DNA of 64,000 nucleotides from Parus major. Lineage: Eukaryota > Chordata > Aves > Passeriformes > Paridae. Made by a program: the position numbers and the translations under genes. Under the pieces are notes generated by a model. That model searched no databases, was not told the origin of the DNA, and saw nothing but the letters and a program-made list of their open reading frames with translations. Each line of letters begins with the position of its first letter. Position 1 is the first letter of the stretch. Shown piece after piece: positions 25,425 through 36,235 of the stretch. The stretch is taken from positions 20,606,105-20,670,104 of the forward strand of contig NC_031770.1 of assembly GCF_001522545.3 (NCBI RefSeq), in the 5' to 3' direction.

Positions 25425-25788
25425 TTATGATCTGGGATGCACATAAGAATTCAAGTTTTGTTTCTTTCTAATCACTGCCCCCAGTTTCAGCTTTTTGTCA
25501 TGGAAGTTGATTTGAGTTTCTATTATTTTTTGAACATCCACACGGTCCAGGAAAGATACAAATCCATACCCTTTGGAAACACCAGTTCTGTCAGTAACTA
25601 CTTTTACATCACAACACACAGTATTGTATAATTTAAAGAAACTCCAGATTTCTGCTTCATTCACCCTTAAATATATTCCACCAACCAAGACTGTGTTTGG
25701 CATGATTTTTCCTTCTGGCAAAACATGACCTTGACTGACTGTTGACAAATGAAGTGGTTGCACAGTGGGTCTCTGCATTTGCAAACAT
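25425..25788 (-). pseudogene. DAZL: DAZL processed copy, 3'-truncated and frameshifted
   Basis: DAZL is a germ-cell RNA-binding translation regulator with one RRM and one DAZ motif. The copy is intronless across several DAZL exon junctions. A DAZL-like start is at 25788-25786 (ATG, then codons for FANAETHC). A net one-base frame change follows in the N-terminal tail. Then the RRM region reads open: LPEGKIMPNTVLVGGI (RNP2), TDRTGVSKGYGFVSF (RNP1), DVQKIIETQINFHDKKLKLG and VIRKKQNL, ending at a stop by 25425. One residue is gained in the loop before DVKVVTD. The DAZ motif and 3' UTR are absent and no poly(A) is seen. The RRM part is still open from in-frame ATGs upstream (25820), so an RRM-only peptide cannot be excluded. 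BOLL and DAZ are less similar. Confidence 0.85.
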
Positions 25789-25861
25789 GAATCACAGAAG
25801 CTAAGGTTGTGCCCACACACTTAAAAATAAATTAGGCTTCTAAACAAAAACAATATAAAAT

Positions 25862-25965
25862 TCTCTGGAAAAAAACAAAACAAACTTGCAGACAAAGTTT
25901 GTTCTATTTTTGGTTTGTTTTCAGGGTTTTTTAGGTTTTTTGGTATTGTTTTTTTTCCCCCAGAA
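25862..25965. repeat. T-rich / A-rich low-complexity linker
   Basis: The plus strand carries an A-rich run (GGAAAAAAACAAAACAAAC) near 25868, then T-rich runs ending in eight T's and CCCCC near 25950-25961. It separates the gag-like fragment from the DAZL copy. Read on the minus strand the right part is A-rich, but it lies 5' and not 3' of the DAZL copy, so it is not that copy's poly(A) tail. Confidence 0.75.
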
Positions 25966-26180
25966 TCAGGTAAAGGCAGCTCTGTACAAACTTCTGTCTC
26001 ATGGATTGTGTACAGTGGATCTCATCTGGATTTACATGGGACTGCTCTCTATTTGAATCCCTATAGATTACCTTGAGCACAGGTAATTCTCTCAGGTACT
26101 GGATACTCTTCTCCATGGTGTTCTGCCTGCTTGGGCACACTACTGGATCATCCTGGAAAGAACACCTCTCCCTCATGCTT
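25931..26180 (-). mobile_element. Gag-like fragment of an avian endogenous retrovirus (tentative)
   Basis: A short minus-strand frame contains NTMEKSIQYLREL and, further on, DEIHCTQSM. These recall a gag-type segment repeated in avian endogenous retroviruses. The recognition is from memory and is weak. The flanking minus-strand sequence up to about 26.4 kb is broken by stops. No LTR, protease or polymerase segment was recognised next to it. It lies about 150 bases 5' of the DAZL copy on the same strand, separated by an A-rich stretch. Confidence 0.4.
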
Positions 26181-26523
26181 GACAGGAGTCATCAGAACAC
26201 TAAAAGACATGTTCAGCATGCTGAATTCTTTCATACATCCGATGGCTTATCTGCCAGTATCTTCTGTTCAGCTTCCAATTTCTTGCTCAGTGCAAGACTT
26301 AGAGAAGCCTTTCCACTCATCATTATTGCTGTTAAAAGATTAAGTCTTTACCTCATTTTGGCCCTGCTGACTGCTTGCCATCTGACTTAACCTGGCCACT
26401 GACACAGGACTTTAGGTCTGCAGCCTGACACCCAAGATTTAAGCTGAAATATGGGGCTTCCAACAATCAAGAATTCATTGGGAGGAAATTCCACTGTTAT
26501 TTAGTATACACATATATTTGTTT

Positions 26524-26611
26524 TAGATATAGATATAGATATAGATGATAAAGATATAGATATAGATATAGATATATGTATGTATAAAATTTTATATATA
26601 TTTATATATAA
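26524..26611. repeat. GATATA-type microsatellite
   Basis: Tandem AGATAT units, interrupted once by GATGATAAAG and passing into TATATATTTATATATA. Simple repeat. Confidence 0.93.
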
Positions 26612-27670
26612 CTTTTACGCATGTACTTATCTGAGAATCTATACTTGCTTTGTGTTGTGTTCACTTACTGGTCAAACCGTTTGTTAGGCAGTGAGATAAT
26701 TAAGAACATCTCTTACACCATTCATGACAAACTAATCAAATCACTTGTTAGCCTCTACCTATCTTAATGCTGACTCTAAAATTTTCCAGTGTTTCTCTGT
26801 GCAAAGTCTGATTATTTAAGACAAAAGTACACTTCCTTATCCTATACTCTCCATAACCACCCCAACATTACTTCTGCCATCTTTACAGGCAAGCTCTACA
26901 GTGAGTTTTCAGTCGCCCTAGTAATTGTAGTAGGAAACCCATCTCAATCAGCCATAGTTTATGAGACACTAACTGAAATGATCCAACAGACAAAGTATGG
27001 AAGGAGAAAACAACTGCTCCCTACATCTCAATGACTTTGGTTATCATTTTATCTCCTCACCTCTTCCAAGTCTAAATGCCAACAGTTTTATTTATATTTC
27101 CTATACTATTTTTGTATTAATCCTTTCCAGGAAAATGTTTTTATGTACTTCAAGTCTTTGCAAAGTATGTAGCTTATCATACAAATGACAATCAGCATAG
27201 AAAATAATATTTATATATACACCTCTCAGCATCCCAAATTGCTCTAATTCAGAGAAAGTTTCCTGTTTGTTTTGACCAAAAGTGAGAATAAAAATCAGAG
27301 CTCTTTTAGAAACAATACACTGATTCCAAAAAGCTGAGACACATCCAGCTGAGGTTTTATTCTTTTACAATGCACAGCAGAAAATCATTTCAGAAAACTT
27401 TAAAATATGGAGTGCTCTTGTATCTAAGCATGGATCCCATTTCTCAGAGATAAGCAAACATTAATGTCTCAATTCAAGTTACACAGGTTTGTGACAGTCC
27501 CAAACCCACATTTTAGATTATGACTTTAGCGCTTTGCTTTCTCAAGAAACCATTTATCTCTCAGTAGTGACAAATTTTCAATGAGGTGCCCACAGTCAGA
27601 CAGATAAATCCATGCTGAGATGCATGAAGATTATCAGAAGTGGGCAGGCACTAAAGCATCTATAAATCAG

Positions 27671-27722
27671 TGGTGTATATTGATATATATGATATATATA
27701 TGATGTGTATATGATTTATAGA
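27671..27722. repeat. AT-rich imperfect (GATATAT) repeat
   Basis: About 50 bases of imperfect GATATAT/GATGTGTATAT units. Short and degenerate. Confidence 0.75.
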
Positions 27723-30700
27723 TACTTCAAGGCACACTGAAAAGCTAAGTTCTGATAAAAGCTAGTAAATTTTTTCGGGTTTGGTTGGTGTTTGGTATTT
27801 TCTTCAAGCGGACACTGTCTTCAGAAATTTGATTACCTAATACCATGCTAAATGGTACATTCAAAGATATCCAAATAGGTAATCTTTGGAAACTGTAAAA
27901 ATGTTATTCATTCCATCACTGGACAGGAGTAATAGTTGCATAGTAAGCTACATTCATGGTCCCAAACCCCTTTGGCATACTGGCAACCATGGAATCAAAA
28001 GTTCATTACTGTATTCACAAATACTAAAAAGTTTTTTGTTTTACTGCCATCACTGGAGAGCTGAAAAGACACACAGGTATTAAACAAGTCCTCAGGCAGA
28101 ATATAACTCTAAGCAAACTAGAATATCCAACACAGTCTAGTTTATTTGCACAGATAATCAACCAAGACTTTTTCTGGACTACAAAACTGGGTGCTGGCTT
28201 ACTTGTGATAAGCCATAGAATACTATAACATGTTAGTTCATGCTTGGTGGCAACAGGTTTGTTTTCCTAGGTTGTGTAATCCAAATTCCTTTTCTAAGAG
28301 ATTATTTTGAGAAGCACTATTAAATGGAATAATTAATGATAGCACTGAATACTAGAGAAGTACTTTTTTTTTCTTTGTAAGCTTCAAGCATTACAAGTAT
28401 CAATTTATAAAGAACTAATATGATTTTAGGAATGGGAATTTCTGTTAGTGCACTAAATTTCTGCTTACATTACAATCAGGTCAGTGTACCCAGCAGTAGC
28501 ACATGACACAGATTTTAGGAACACAGTTAAGGTCACATTTACAATACAAATTGGGAACGTGTTGCAACTGCATTCTTTGATTTGATTGTAATGTAGATGA
28601 CTGTAAAACTAATTAAACATCATCTACTGTTCACAGGAGAAACCACCAGCTGTTGCTTAAGCAGACTTTAAAGACAGTTTTGTATGAAACAGGTTATGAC
28701 ACGGTTTTACCGACCAACAAGGACTGAGATTTTTTTCCGTGTTATAACAAGATTCTTTAACACACTCAAAATATGTTTAATACAGGTTTTACTATCAAGG
28801 TACTAAGCCACACATTCCTTGCACAGTTTCATAATAAATGTCTCCTATATTTGACACAAAATCAATTTTCCTCTGCTGATATTTAACCATTTGGTTAAGC
28901 TGAATGATGTTGGACTTTTTTTTCACAAGGGTTTGAGAAAATTCAGGAGTACCAATTCCAAAATTTGAGTAAAAAAATTAATGTCTCTCTCCTATGCATT
29001 GCTTTCATCTGGAAATCAAAAAGCACTTTCTTAAGATCACTATCATTATCTCAAATTTCAGACAAGAAAACAGACAAAGGGGTGTGCTGCTACATGCCCA
29101 ACATCAGCCAAAAAACTGGTAGCTAAAGCAACTGAGGTACAGTCTTATGTCAGTGAGTTATCTCTCATTTGTTGAGATGTTTCTATTTGTATGTTATTTA
29201 GATATTTATTCTATTTTGTAGGGCACTTAATACAATAATCCTGGTGCTGTATTCTGTACCAGGATTCAGTATAAAAAATTAATTATACCAGAGCAGAGGA
29301 AATATTTTTGAAATAGACTCCATAAGTCATTACAGCAAGTCAATAAAATCTCTAAATATAATTTAGAGGTGTCGTATTTTCAGGTGAAAGAAATTGCTGT
29401 AAAATTCCCTAGCAGCATAGAAATACACAGTACATAATCCAGTCCACATATGACTGATAAAAGATTAACCATCAGAGTTTTCTGGACAAATTTGAACCAT
29501 TACAGGCATTTGGAACCAAATCAATAATTTGTATAATTTTTACCTCCAATTCTTGAAACAGTTTGAGTAATACCTAAGCTAGTTTTAGTCTTTTATTAAA
29601 TGACTCCCCAACTAGCAGATAAGAATGGTTAGTTTTAATCCCAAATTAATATACTCCTGACTGTTCTTGAGGAACAAAGATATATGTAAAGATTATAGAT
29701 TTTAATGGTCCTAGAAAGCTATAGTAGCACCAACACAGCAGATTTACATATGGAAACTTCTTTGCAGGCTGTAATGTCTGGGAAGTTTGGTGTTTTAAAG
29801 CACCTACTGCTACAGTCTCTGAAAGTCTACTACTGCATTAAGTAATCTCAGGACAAGCAATGATCATCACCATTCCCAGTTTCAGGAGCTTCTCTTGGCT
29901 GGGTAAATTTGCAATGCATTTTATTTTGAAGAGTTTGTTGAGCTGACCTTGCTCTTGCTGAGAAGCAGTATGATTTTATTTATTCTAGTTAATTTTATTT
30001 CTTCTAGGGGACCAGATCCAGCAGGTAACCAATACATCAAATCTCCCCCACAAAATCTGCCCATCTTTCAGCGTGTCAGTGATTCTTGCAACATGGTGTC
30101 CTTTGCAGCTAAGCTCCCTAAACAAGTTTACTTCAAATGCAGAGAGACCTGAGAAAGTGAAAGTGACCAGCTGCAAACCAGGAATCCGACTAAAACGCTT
30201 TAGGGAGCCAGTACACCACGCTGAGGCACAGATGCAAAAGTCAGTATTTACTGTGTTAAAAACAGCATCCTTACACTTGGCTCATCATAGGGAGGACAGG
30301 ACAGCAACCAAACAAATGAAACCCTAGTTTTGATGTGTACTACCCTCTTTTGCAACTTTCTTCTCAGTAAGGTAATCTCCTTTCTGTATCAGTTCAGAGC
30401 ACAGCGGCTCCATTTTATCATCTGACACCTGATATTTCTTCCAGATAGTTACACTAAGCTCTCGTATCTACACATGGTCAAGTACAATTCAAGTTTAAAT
30501 CCTAAATGGTGTCACTTCTTAGTGCCTCATATGTAAAATGGGGATAATTACTTACTTCATTAAGGTGTGGTGCTTGTAAAATGCTTGAGAGTCTCAGATG
30601 AAAAGGAGTGCTTGCAAAATGTAATTATAATATTATTATGCCAGAGGTAAGGCATAGGCTTATGATTCCATGTACAGTGTTTAAATACAATTACTTATCT

Positions 30701-31984
30701 ATCAAAATCAAGAATCTGTGCTATTTCTCCCTCTCTCAGCTCCTGATCCTCTTACCATTAATAATCTGAGTAATTCTGACTCCAGTGAATCTGCTCACTT
30801 ACTCCTTCAGTAAAAGGTACAAGAAACAAACAGTAACAACAATTCCAAAATAGCGTCAAATCTCATTTATCACTATTTCAATAATTTCCCTTGGTTGCAA
30901 GAGTCCTTAAGTCCCTCAAAGTGTCACAGTTGTTTTAAAGGGATACCTGCCTTTGACATTTCTGTAGATGCCCATTGGTACCAGAGGTATTTGTATATGC
31001 TTTCTAGAATGTGGATTATTTTTGGAATGTGGATAATTTCAAATAAGTACAGTTTTTTCAGTCAAAAATAATTTTGCAAATTGCACATTAGCTATGATGC
31101 ACAAGAGGATCTACACATAATATCTATTATTCACATTGCTCTTATTCGTGCTTGATTTGGTGATTCAACACCGTTGTTAGCCTCAATCTTCCTGACAGTA
31201 TTCCTACAGTGTGATGTGTTCCCTGCTCCTTTTGTCATTTACACCAGGCATCAGATGGGCTTTCCCACATCTGCCAAGTCCTCGGCATTTCGTGTAATTA
31301 CAAACCACCATGTTCTAGGCCAACTTCAGGTTTTCTCCTGCTTGCTTTCCAGCAAGGCACAGAGGCATGACAGCAGCATCATGAGAGTTTTTCCATCACG
31401 GGTATTACCCTCTGTGGAGCTGGAAGAGGAGGGATAACCACACTTTTATAGAAGCGAGAGTCACACAGTAAGCAGGAGACTGAAAGGGCTGAGATGGGAA
31501 GAGCAGAAGCAGTCACAGGGAGGAATGGAGAGAAAACTATCCTGTCGCGCAAGGCTGCAGGAGATGGACAGGGAGTTAAGGAAGGGCAGAAGAGTGGTTA
31601 CAGAAAAGCAGGGCGGCACCGCGCCTCCGTACGGGAGGGCTGGAAGGAGGATCTCAGGAACTTCCAGGCCCACGCGTGCAGAGCCTGTCTCAGCTCCCCG
31701 CCTGCCCCTTCCCAAAGTCTGTCTGGGGGTGCTCCCCCAGCTCCCCCGGTGCTCCCGGGCGGCCCGGGACGACACGTGCCCGGAGCCCCGGAGCGGGAGG
31801 GGCGGGAAGGGGCCGGGAAGGGGCCGGCACCCGCACCTGGCAGCTCTGCCCTCCTCGGGAGAGCCGCCGCCGGCACCCGCCCGGATTGGCAGGAGCCTGC
31901 GCCCTCCTCTTCCTCCCTCCTTTTCCCTCCTCCGCGGGGTGGGTTTCAACCCTCCTCCTCCTTCCTTGGGGAGGGGGTAAGAGT

Positions 31985-32044
31985 TAAATAAAAAAAAAAA
32001 AAGAAAAATAAAAAGAAAGAAAGAAGGAGAAAGAGAAAAGAAAT
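31985..32044. repeat. Purine-rich (A/G) tract beside the CpG island
   Basis: About 60 bases, almost all A or G: a 13-base A run, then AAAG/AGAA units. A homopurine strand of this length next to a promoter can adopt triplex DNA; that is a general property, not something shown here. Confidence 0.9.
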
Positions 32045-32176
32045 CCCAAGTCACGTCCCCGACGTCTCCGGGCCCCGCGGCCGCAGCGGCCGCCCCACAT
32101 TCCTGGCATTCCTGGGCCGTGACTCCCCGCGCCGCCCCGGCCCCAGCCCGGCCCCGGCCCCGCCGCCTCCGGCTCG

Positions 32177-32396
32177 NNNNNNNNNNNNNNNNNNNNNNNN
32201 NNNNNNNNNNNNNNNNNNNNNNNNNNNNNNNNNNNNNNNNNNNNNNNNNNNNNNNNNNNNNNNNNNNNNNNNNNNNNNNNNNNNNNNNNNNNNNNNNNNN
32301 NNNNNNNNNNNNNNNNNNNNNNNNNNNNNNNNNNNNNNNNNNNNNNNNNNNNNNNNNNNNNNNNNNNNNNNNNNNNNNNNNNNNNNNNNNNNNNNN
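32177..32396. other. Assembly gap, 220 unresolved bases
   Basis: A run of N inside the CpG island. The sequence on both sides is extremely GC-rich, which is a common cause of missing bases. It probably hides the transcription start and much of the first exon. Long open frames that cross it are artefacts, because N codons are read as open. Confidence 0.99.
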
Positions 32397-32474
32397 GGCA
32401 GCCGCTGCCCGCGGGCCGGGACCGCCGCCTCCCGCGGGCGTGCACAAAGCCGGAGCCGCCGCGCTGCCCAGCAG
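32397..32474 (+). other. PTPN14: Presumed PTPN14 exon 1 (5' untranslated), 5' end lost in gap
   Basis: The sequence after the gap ends GCTGCCCAGCAG | GTAAGGAGCC, a near-perfect splice donor, and no ATG lies between the gap and the donor. PTPN14 is a FERM-domain tyrosine phosphatase that restrains YAP in the Hippo pathway. In mammals its first exon is untranslated and is followed by a very long intron. The start of the exon is in or left of the N run. An alternative donor, CCTGCG | GTAAGC, lies at 32696/32697. The gene identity is inferred from neighbours, not from protein sequence. Confidence 0.5.
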
Positions 32475-35400
32475 GTAAGGAGCCGCCGCCGAGTTCGCTC
32501 GAGTTCGGGCGCGTCCCCGCGCAGACTTTGAAAAGCCCGAGCAGCGCCTCGCACTCGGAGTGTGCGGTCGGCAGCGTTTGCGCGGGGCTCGCTGTGCGCG
32601 GCAGCGGGCTAGCACAGCTCCGCCGGGTCTGCATCGCTGCCTGTGAACCACCAAAATAGCCACGCTTGGGTTACGAATGCCAGTCGGTGACCTGCGGTAA
32701 GCGAGCCTTGGACCGTCTGTCCAGCCCGTGAATTTCATCTGTTAGACACACAGATAACACGGCATTTGTCTAGTCAAGAGGTATTTGTAAATAGCGAGGA
32801 ACGGGCAGGGCTCCGTGCTGGGCTGCCCCTATTTACATCGCGGCATGCCCGTGTTTGCCTTCCTCCCCGCCCGGGGCTTTACCTTGCTCTTTGTTAGTTA
32901 CAGTCAAGCCTAAACTGGCCGTCTTCAGCAAGTCTGTAACTCTGCCGAGTGCCGCAGCAAAGATCGCGGCGAGGCAGAGAAGAGTGACATCTGCTCTCGT
33001 TTCTGATGTGGCAAAGTCGATGAATTGTTAAGATCTCAAACCAGCTCACTTTATTGGGGTGTATTTGGGACAAGCGTTACATAATGTATGTGTGGTATGT
33101 GGATATGATGTGTGCTTGCTGGAGCTTTCCTATCGAGTATGTTTTATCTCTCTGATTTGCATAAAATAATCATATGTTTCCATTATAAGCAACTTTTTGG
33201 TTGGTTGTAACTTTAACAAGGTGGGAACAGTGACTCGTAAAAGGCTCAGATTCATTATGGTATTGCCCAAGAAGTTTTCTGGGATTTTTGGCATGTAGCC
33301 TGAAACCATAGAAGAAATGCTTTTACCAGAAGCCAGTTCTTTTTTCTTTAAACTCGTGCAGATAGTTGCTACAGGGTTTAGTTATTCCAAAAGCACTGTT
33401 ACATGCTGCAGTTCCTCAAAGTTTGAAAAACTATTCATATAAAATGGCTCCCCCCCTTACCAAATCACAAGTCACCACCTGCCAACTTCCATATTATGAG
33501 AGGACATAGCTCTTTTTGAGGAGAGATGTGAAGGGAGGCAGTCCCAGCAGGGACTGTGTTCTCGTTATCCAGCTGAAAATGTCCCATCAAATATGAGTGA
33601 CAAAATACAGATGAAGCAGCTTTTGCTCTTGGCCTCTGGGGGTTTTGTTGCTGACATCTAGTACTTGTTACATGGTATAAAATAGAGGGTGTGTTGATAT
33701 TATAGTAATGCAAATAAGCTTTAGGACCTGTTCAGTTATTGGCAGTAGTTGAACTCTTTCTGGTATCTTTAGAAGGCTGTGCCAGAGTTGCTTACAGACA
33801 GAGGGCACTTGTGGATATCTCATGGGTCATGATACAAAACTTGGGAGCTTTGCAAACTTAGGGGCTGAACCACAGTCCATCAGCAAAAAAAAAAAAAAAG
33901 ATAGTCCCTAAAATCTGTGGCAGAATTTGTGGGCCATCAGTTCTGCCAGTGCATTTGTGTGTGGGAAGCTGTAAAGCATGTCTGTCTTGATGCATCCTCA
34001 AGGAATCCAGTGGTGCAGACCAAGGCCAGAGCAAGGGCTGCTAGGTTGATCTCTGTACTGAGCAATGTGAGCTTTTGTATCTACCTTATATTTAGAGTTT
34101 TACACGTGCCTTTTAAATGTTTCTGTAATAGTAGCAGAAGTAGCTTTGGCGCAGCTTGTTCATGAGAGTTAATTAGCAACCAGTGTTAGTACTAATGACT
34201 GACTTTTCTCTTGCTCATTCTTGTCCAGCAGAAGCCCATGAGTCAGTTACTATAACTTAGGTATGGAATGGGTTTCTATGAAATGCATCCACTCTTGTGC
34301 ACTTAGCAAATTGCTTTGGCCAACAGTGGCTCCTCCAATCAGGGAGAAAGTATTTTACATATATAGACACAGAGTTGTGTGCAGAGTTCTGGTAACTCTA
34401 TGGCTTCCTTTTTCTGTTTATTTGGTACTGCTGAGCCAATCTGCTGCTCTTCCTTCTGTTTCTCTTCATATGCTGTGAAGCTGTGTTTGATTAATTGTTA
34501 CTTAAGTAGCTCATTTTAGTACGGATTTACATTTAGCATAGGTATATGCTGTATGAAACTGAAGAACTCCATCTCTTCAGCTGGAAGCGAATTCTCTGTT
34601 TCAAGAGTTTGTCAGCTGAGGGAGGAATGTATAAACTGCTGGTACTATACAACAGGTACAAAGTTTTCAGCAGGCTGTGCTGCTGCAGCATATATGTCCT
34701 AGTCCTGCAAAGACCCACCCATGTGCTTCAATTCATGTTCACGAATAGTGTGTTTGAAATCATGTGATTTCTTTTATATATGTAATAATAAACATGTATA
34801 CGAGTCCTTGTAGGAATCAGGCTATAATACTTAGTATGCAGTGTATCCAGCTCAGCTGTAAGAAGATTTCAATAAAGGCCTAATTTTTATGCTGAGCAAA
34901 TGCCATAAAAGTATTTTTTATTTCTAAGTCCACTGTGAAGTGCAACATACCTTCACCTATTATGCTTTGTCGAGTGCCATTTGAACAGATCCTGATCTTT
35001 GAAAATAAAGCAGGATGGTGTAAATTTTCCTCCTGTGAGGAGGGAGTATGGTACAAGATTGTGCACAAGATTCTCTGAAGTGAAAAAAGTTCCTTTTTAT
35101 AAATCTACTGATTTTCTATTCAAACTTCACGGATGTTGCTGCCTCCACCTATGAAATTGTTAAAAACCAAGAATTAAAGAGTAGTTCCTAAAGGAATGGA
35201 GGTAGAGCTGAGTTGAAGTCTATGTTGTGGTAAAAATAGGATTTTGGCTTCATTGTCTAACCCCTATTCTCCTGTCCCTGGTGCAGGGGACCTTAAAACT
35301 CAGTGAACAGGTGCAGCTTCCTCTGGTGGTGTTGGAATCAGTTCATGTCCAGATCAAGTGTAGCCTGTCCCATGGGGTGCCCTTGTTAAAGCCTTTTGGT

Positions 35401-36094
35401 TTGCTGTGCATGTGGAGCTGAGCAGGTGATTGGTGAGGAGACACTTCACACCCTCTGAAAGAATAGGGCTCCTCACCTATGTGGAGATAGCCAGAGGAGC
35501 AACAACTCTTCCCCTTTCCTTTGGGCTGTCAGAGGAAATGAGGAGAAATCAGGAATGTGAAAGGAATTAAGGACACAAGATCATGGTGCAATGCAAAGTG
35601 TGTAAAAAGAAGTGCATATTTGTTCTAAAATGTGTTTCCTACCTTATCATGCCTGTCCTAATAAGCAGCTGCAAATGTTATTGTCAGCTATATGTGAATA
35701 CCTAAGTGGCTGTAAATTTGGCTAACTTTAAGAAGGTTTTCTGACCAAAGGACTTTTGTGGAGGATGTTAGGTGTATGAAATAATGGATGCATGCTGGCT
35801 GGGGAAGAAGAGAATGTTGACTGCTCTGGTGTCCTGTAGCCATTGTTTCAGTCTTATTTTCTGCTTGTGTAGAGTTTAGGTACCGAGCTTCACTCAACAC
35901 CAAGCACGTCTTCTGGACTCTGCAACTCTCTAATTCTCAATCAGTCTACCTGTCCTTATGACTAAGAATACTTTTTTATTTTGTCAGTAGCAATGTAAAC
36001 CTAAAATTACACTATGCGATGTATAAACACCTCTGAAAAGAGGGTGGTGAATGTGCATTTTGGTGATCTAATAAACTAGATGAATGATGGTGTG

Positions 36095-36235
36095 CCAAAA
36101 CTTGCTAATGATGCAAAAGTATTTGGATTAGGCAAGATTGAAGAAGACTGAGAAATTGTAAAGGGAATACAAGAAAGCTGGGTGAAAGGGAAGCATAGCA
36201 GATGAAGTTGATAAATTCAAGAATATGCATGTTAG
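36095..36235 (+). mobile_element. Old CR1 fragment (reverse-transcriptase 3' region)
   Basis: Motifs such as AAACTTGCTAATGATGCAAA, CTGGGTGAAAGGGAAGCATA, GCAGATGAAGTTGATAAATT and AATATGCATGTT follow, in order, the end of the CR1 reverse-transcriptase region. It is highly diverged, with stops in every frame. Confidence 0.6.

Larger units (their letters stand above)
26400..31450. other. Intergenic DNA, no gene recognised
   Basis: AT-rich unique sequence with microsatellites at 26524-26611 and 27671-27722. I saw no exon-like segment with splice sites and family similarity, and no RNA gene. Distal regulatory elements cannot be judged from one sequence. Confidence 0.6.
31600..32720 (+). promoter_or_regulatory. 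PTPN14: CpG island, presumed PTPN14 promoter
   Basis: Sharp rise in G+C and CpG from about 31.6 kb to 32.7 kb, interrupted by the N run. It holds GC-box motifs (GGGAGGGGCGGG near 31796) and two CATTCC hexamers at 32098-32103 and 32107-32112. A plus-strand exon ends inside it at 32474. Assignment to PTPN14 rests on the remembered order in other vertebrates, where PTPN14 lies beside CENPF and is transcribed away from it. No PTPN14 coding sequence is present to prove it. Use of the island in both directions is possible. Confidence 0.55.

Noticed and set aside
31494..31991. 165-residue plus-strand frame left of the gap
   Set aside because: CpG-island artefact. Several other frames of similar length overlap it and the composition is Pro/Arg/Gly/Ser-rich without a motif.
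31461..32738. 425-residue minus-strand open frame across the CpG island
   Set aside because: It crosses the N run, which is read as open. The rest is GC-rich low-complexity Arg/Gly/Ala/Pro sequence with overlapping frames on both strands, and no family is recognisable.
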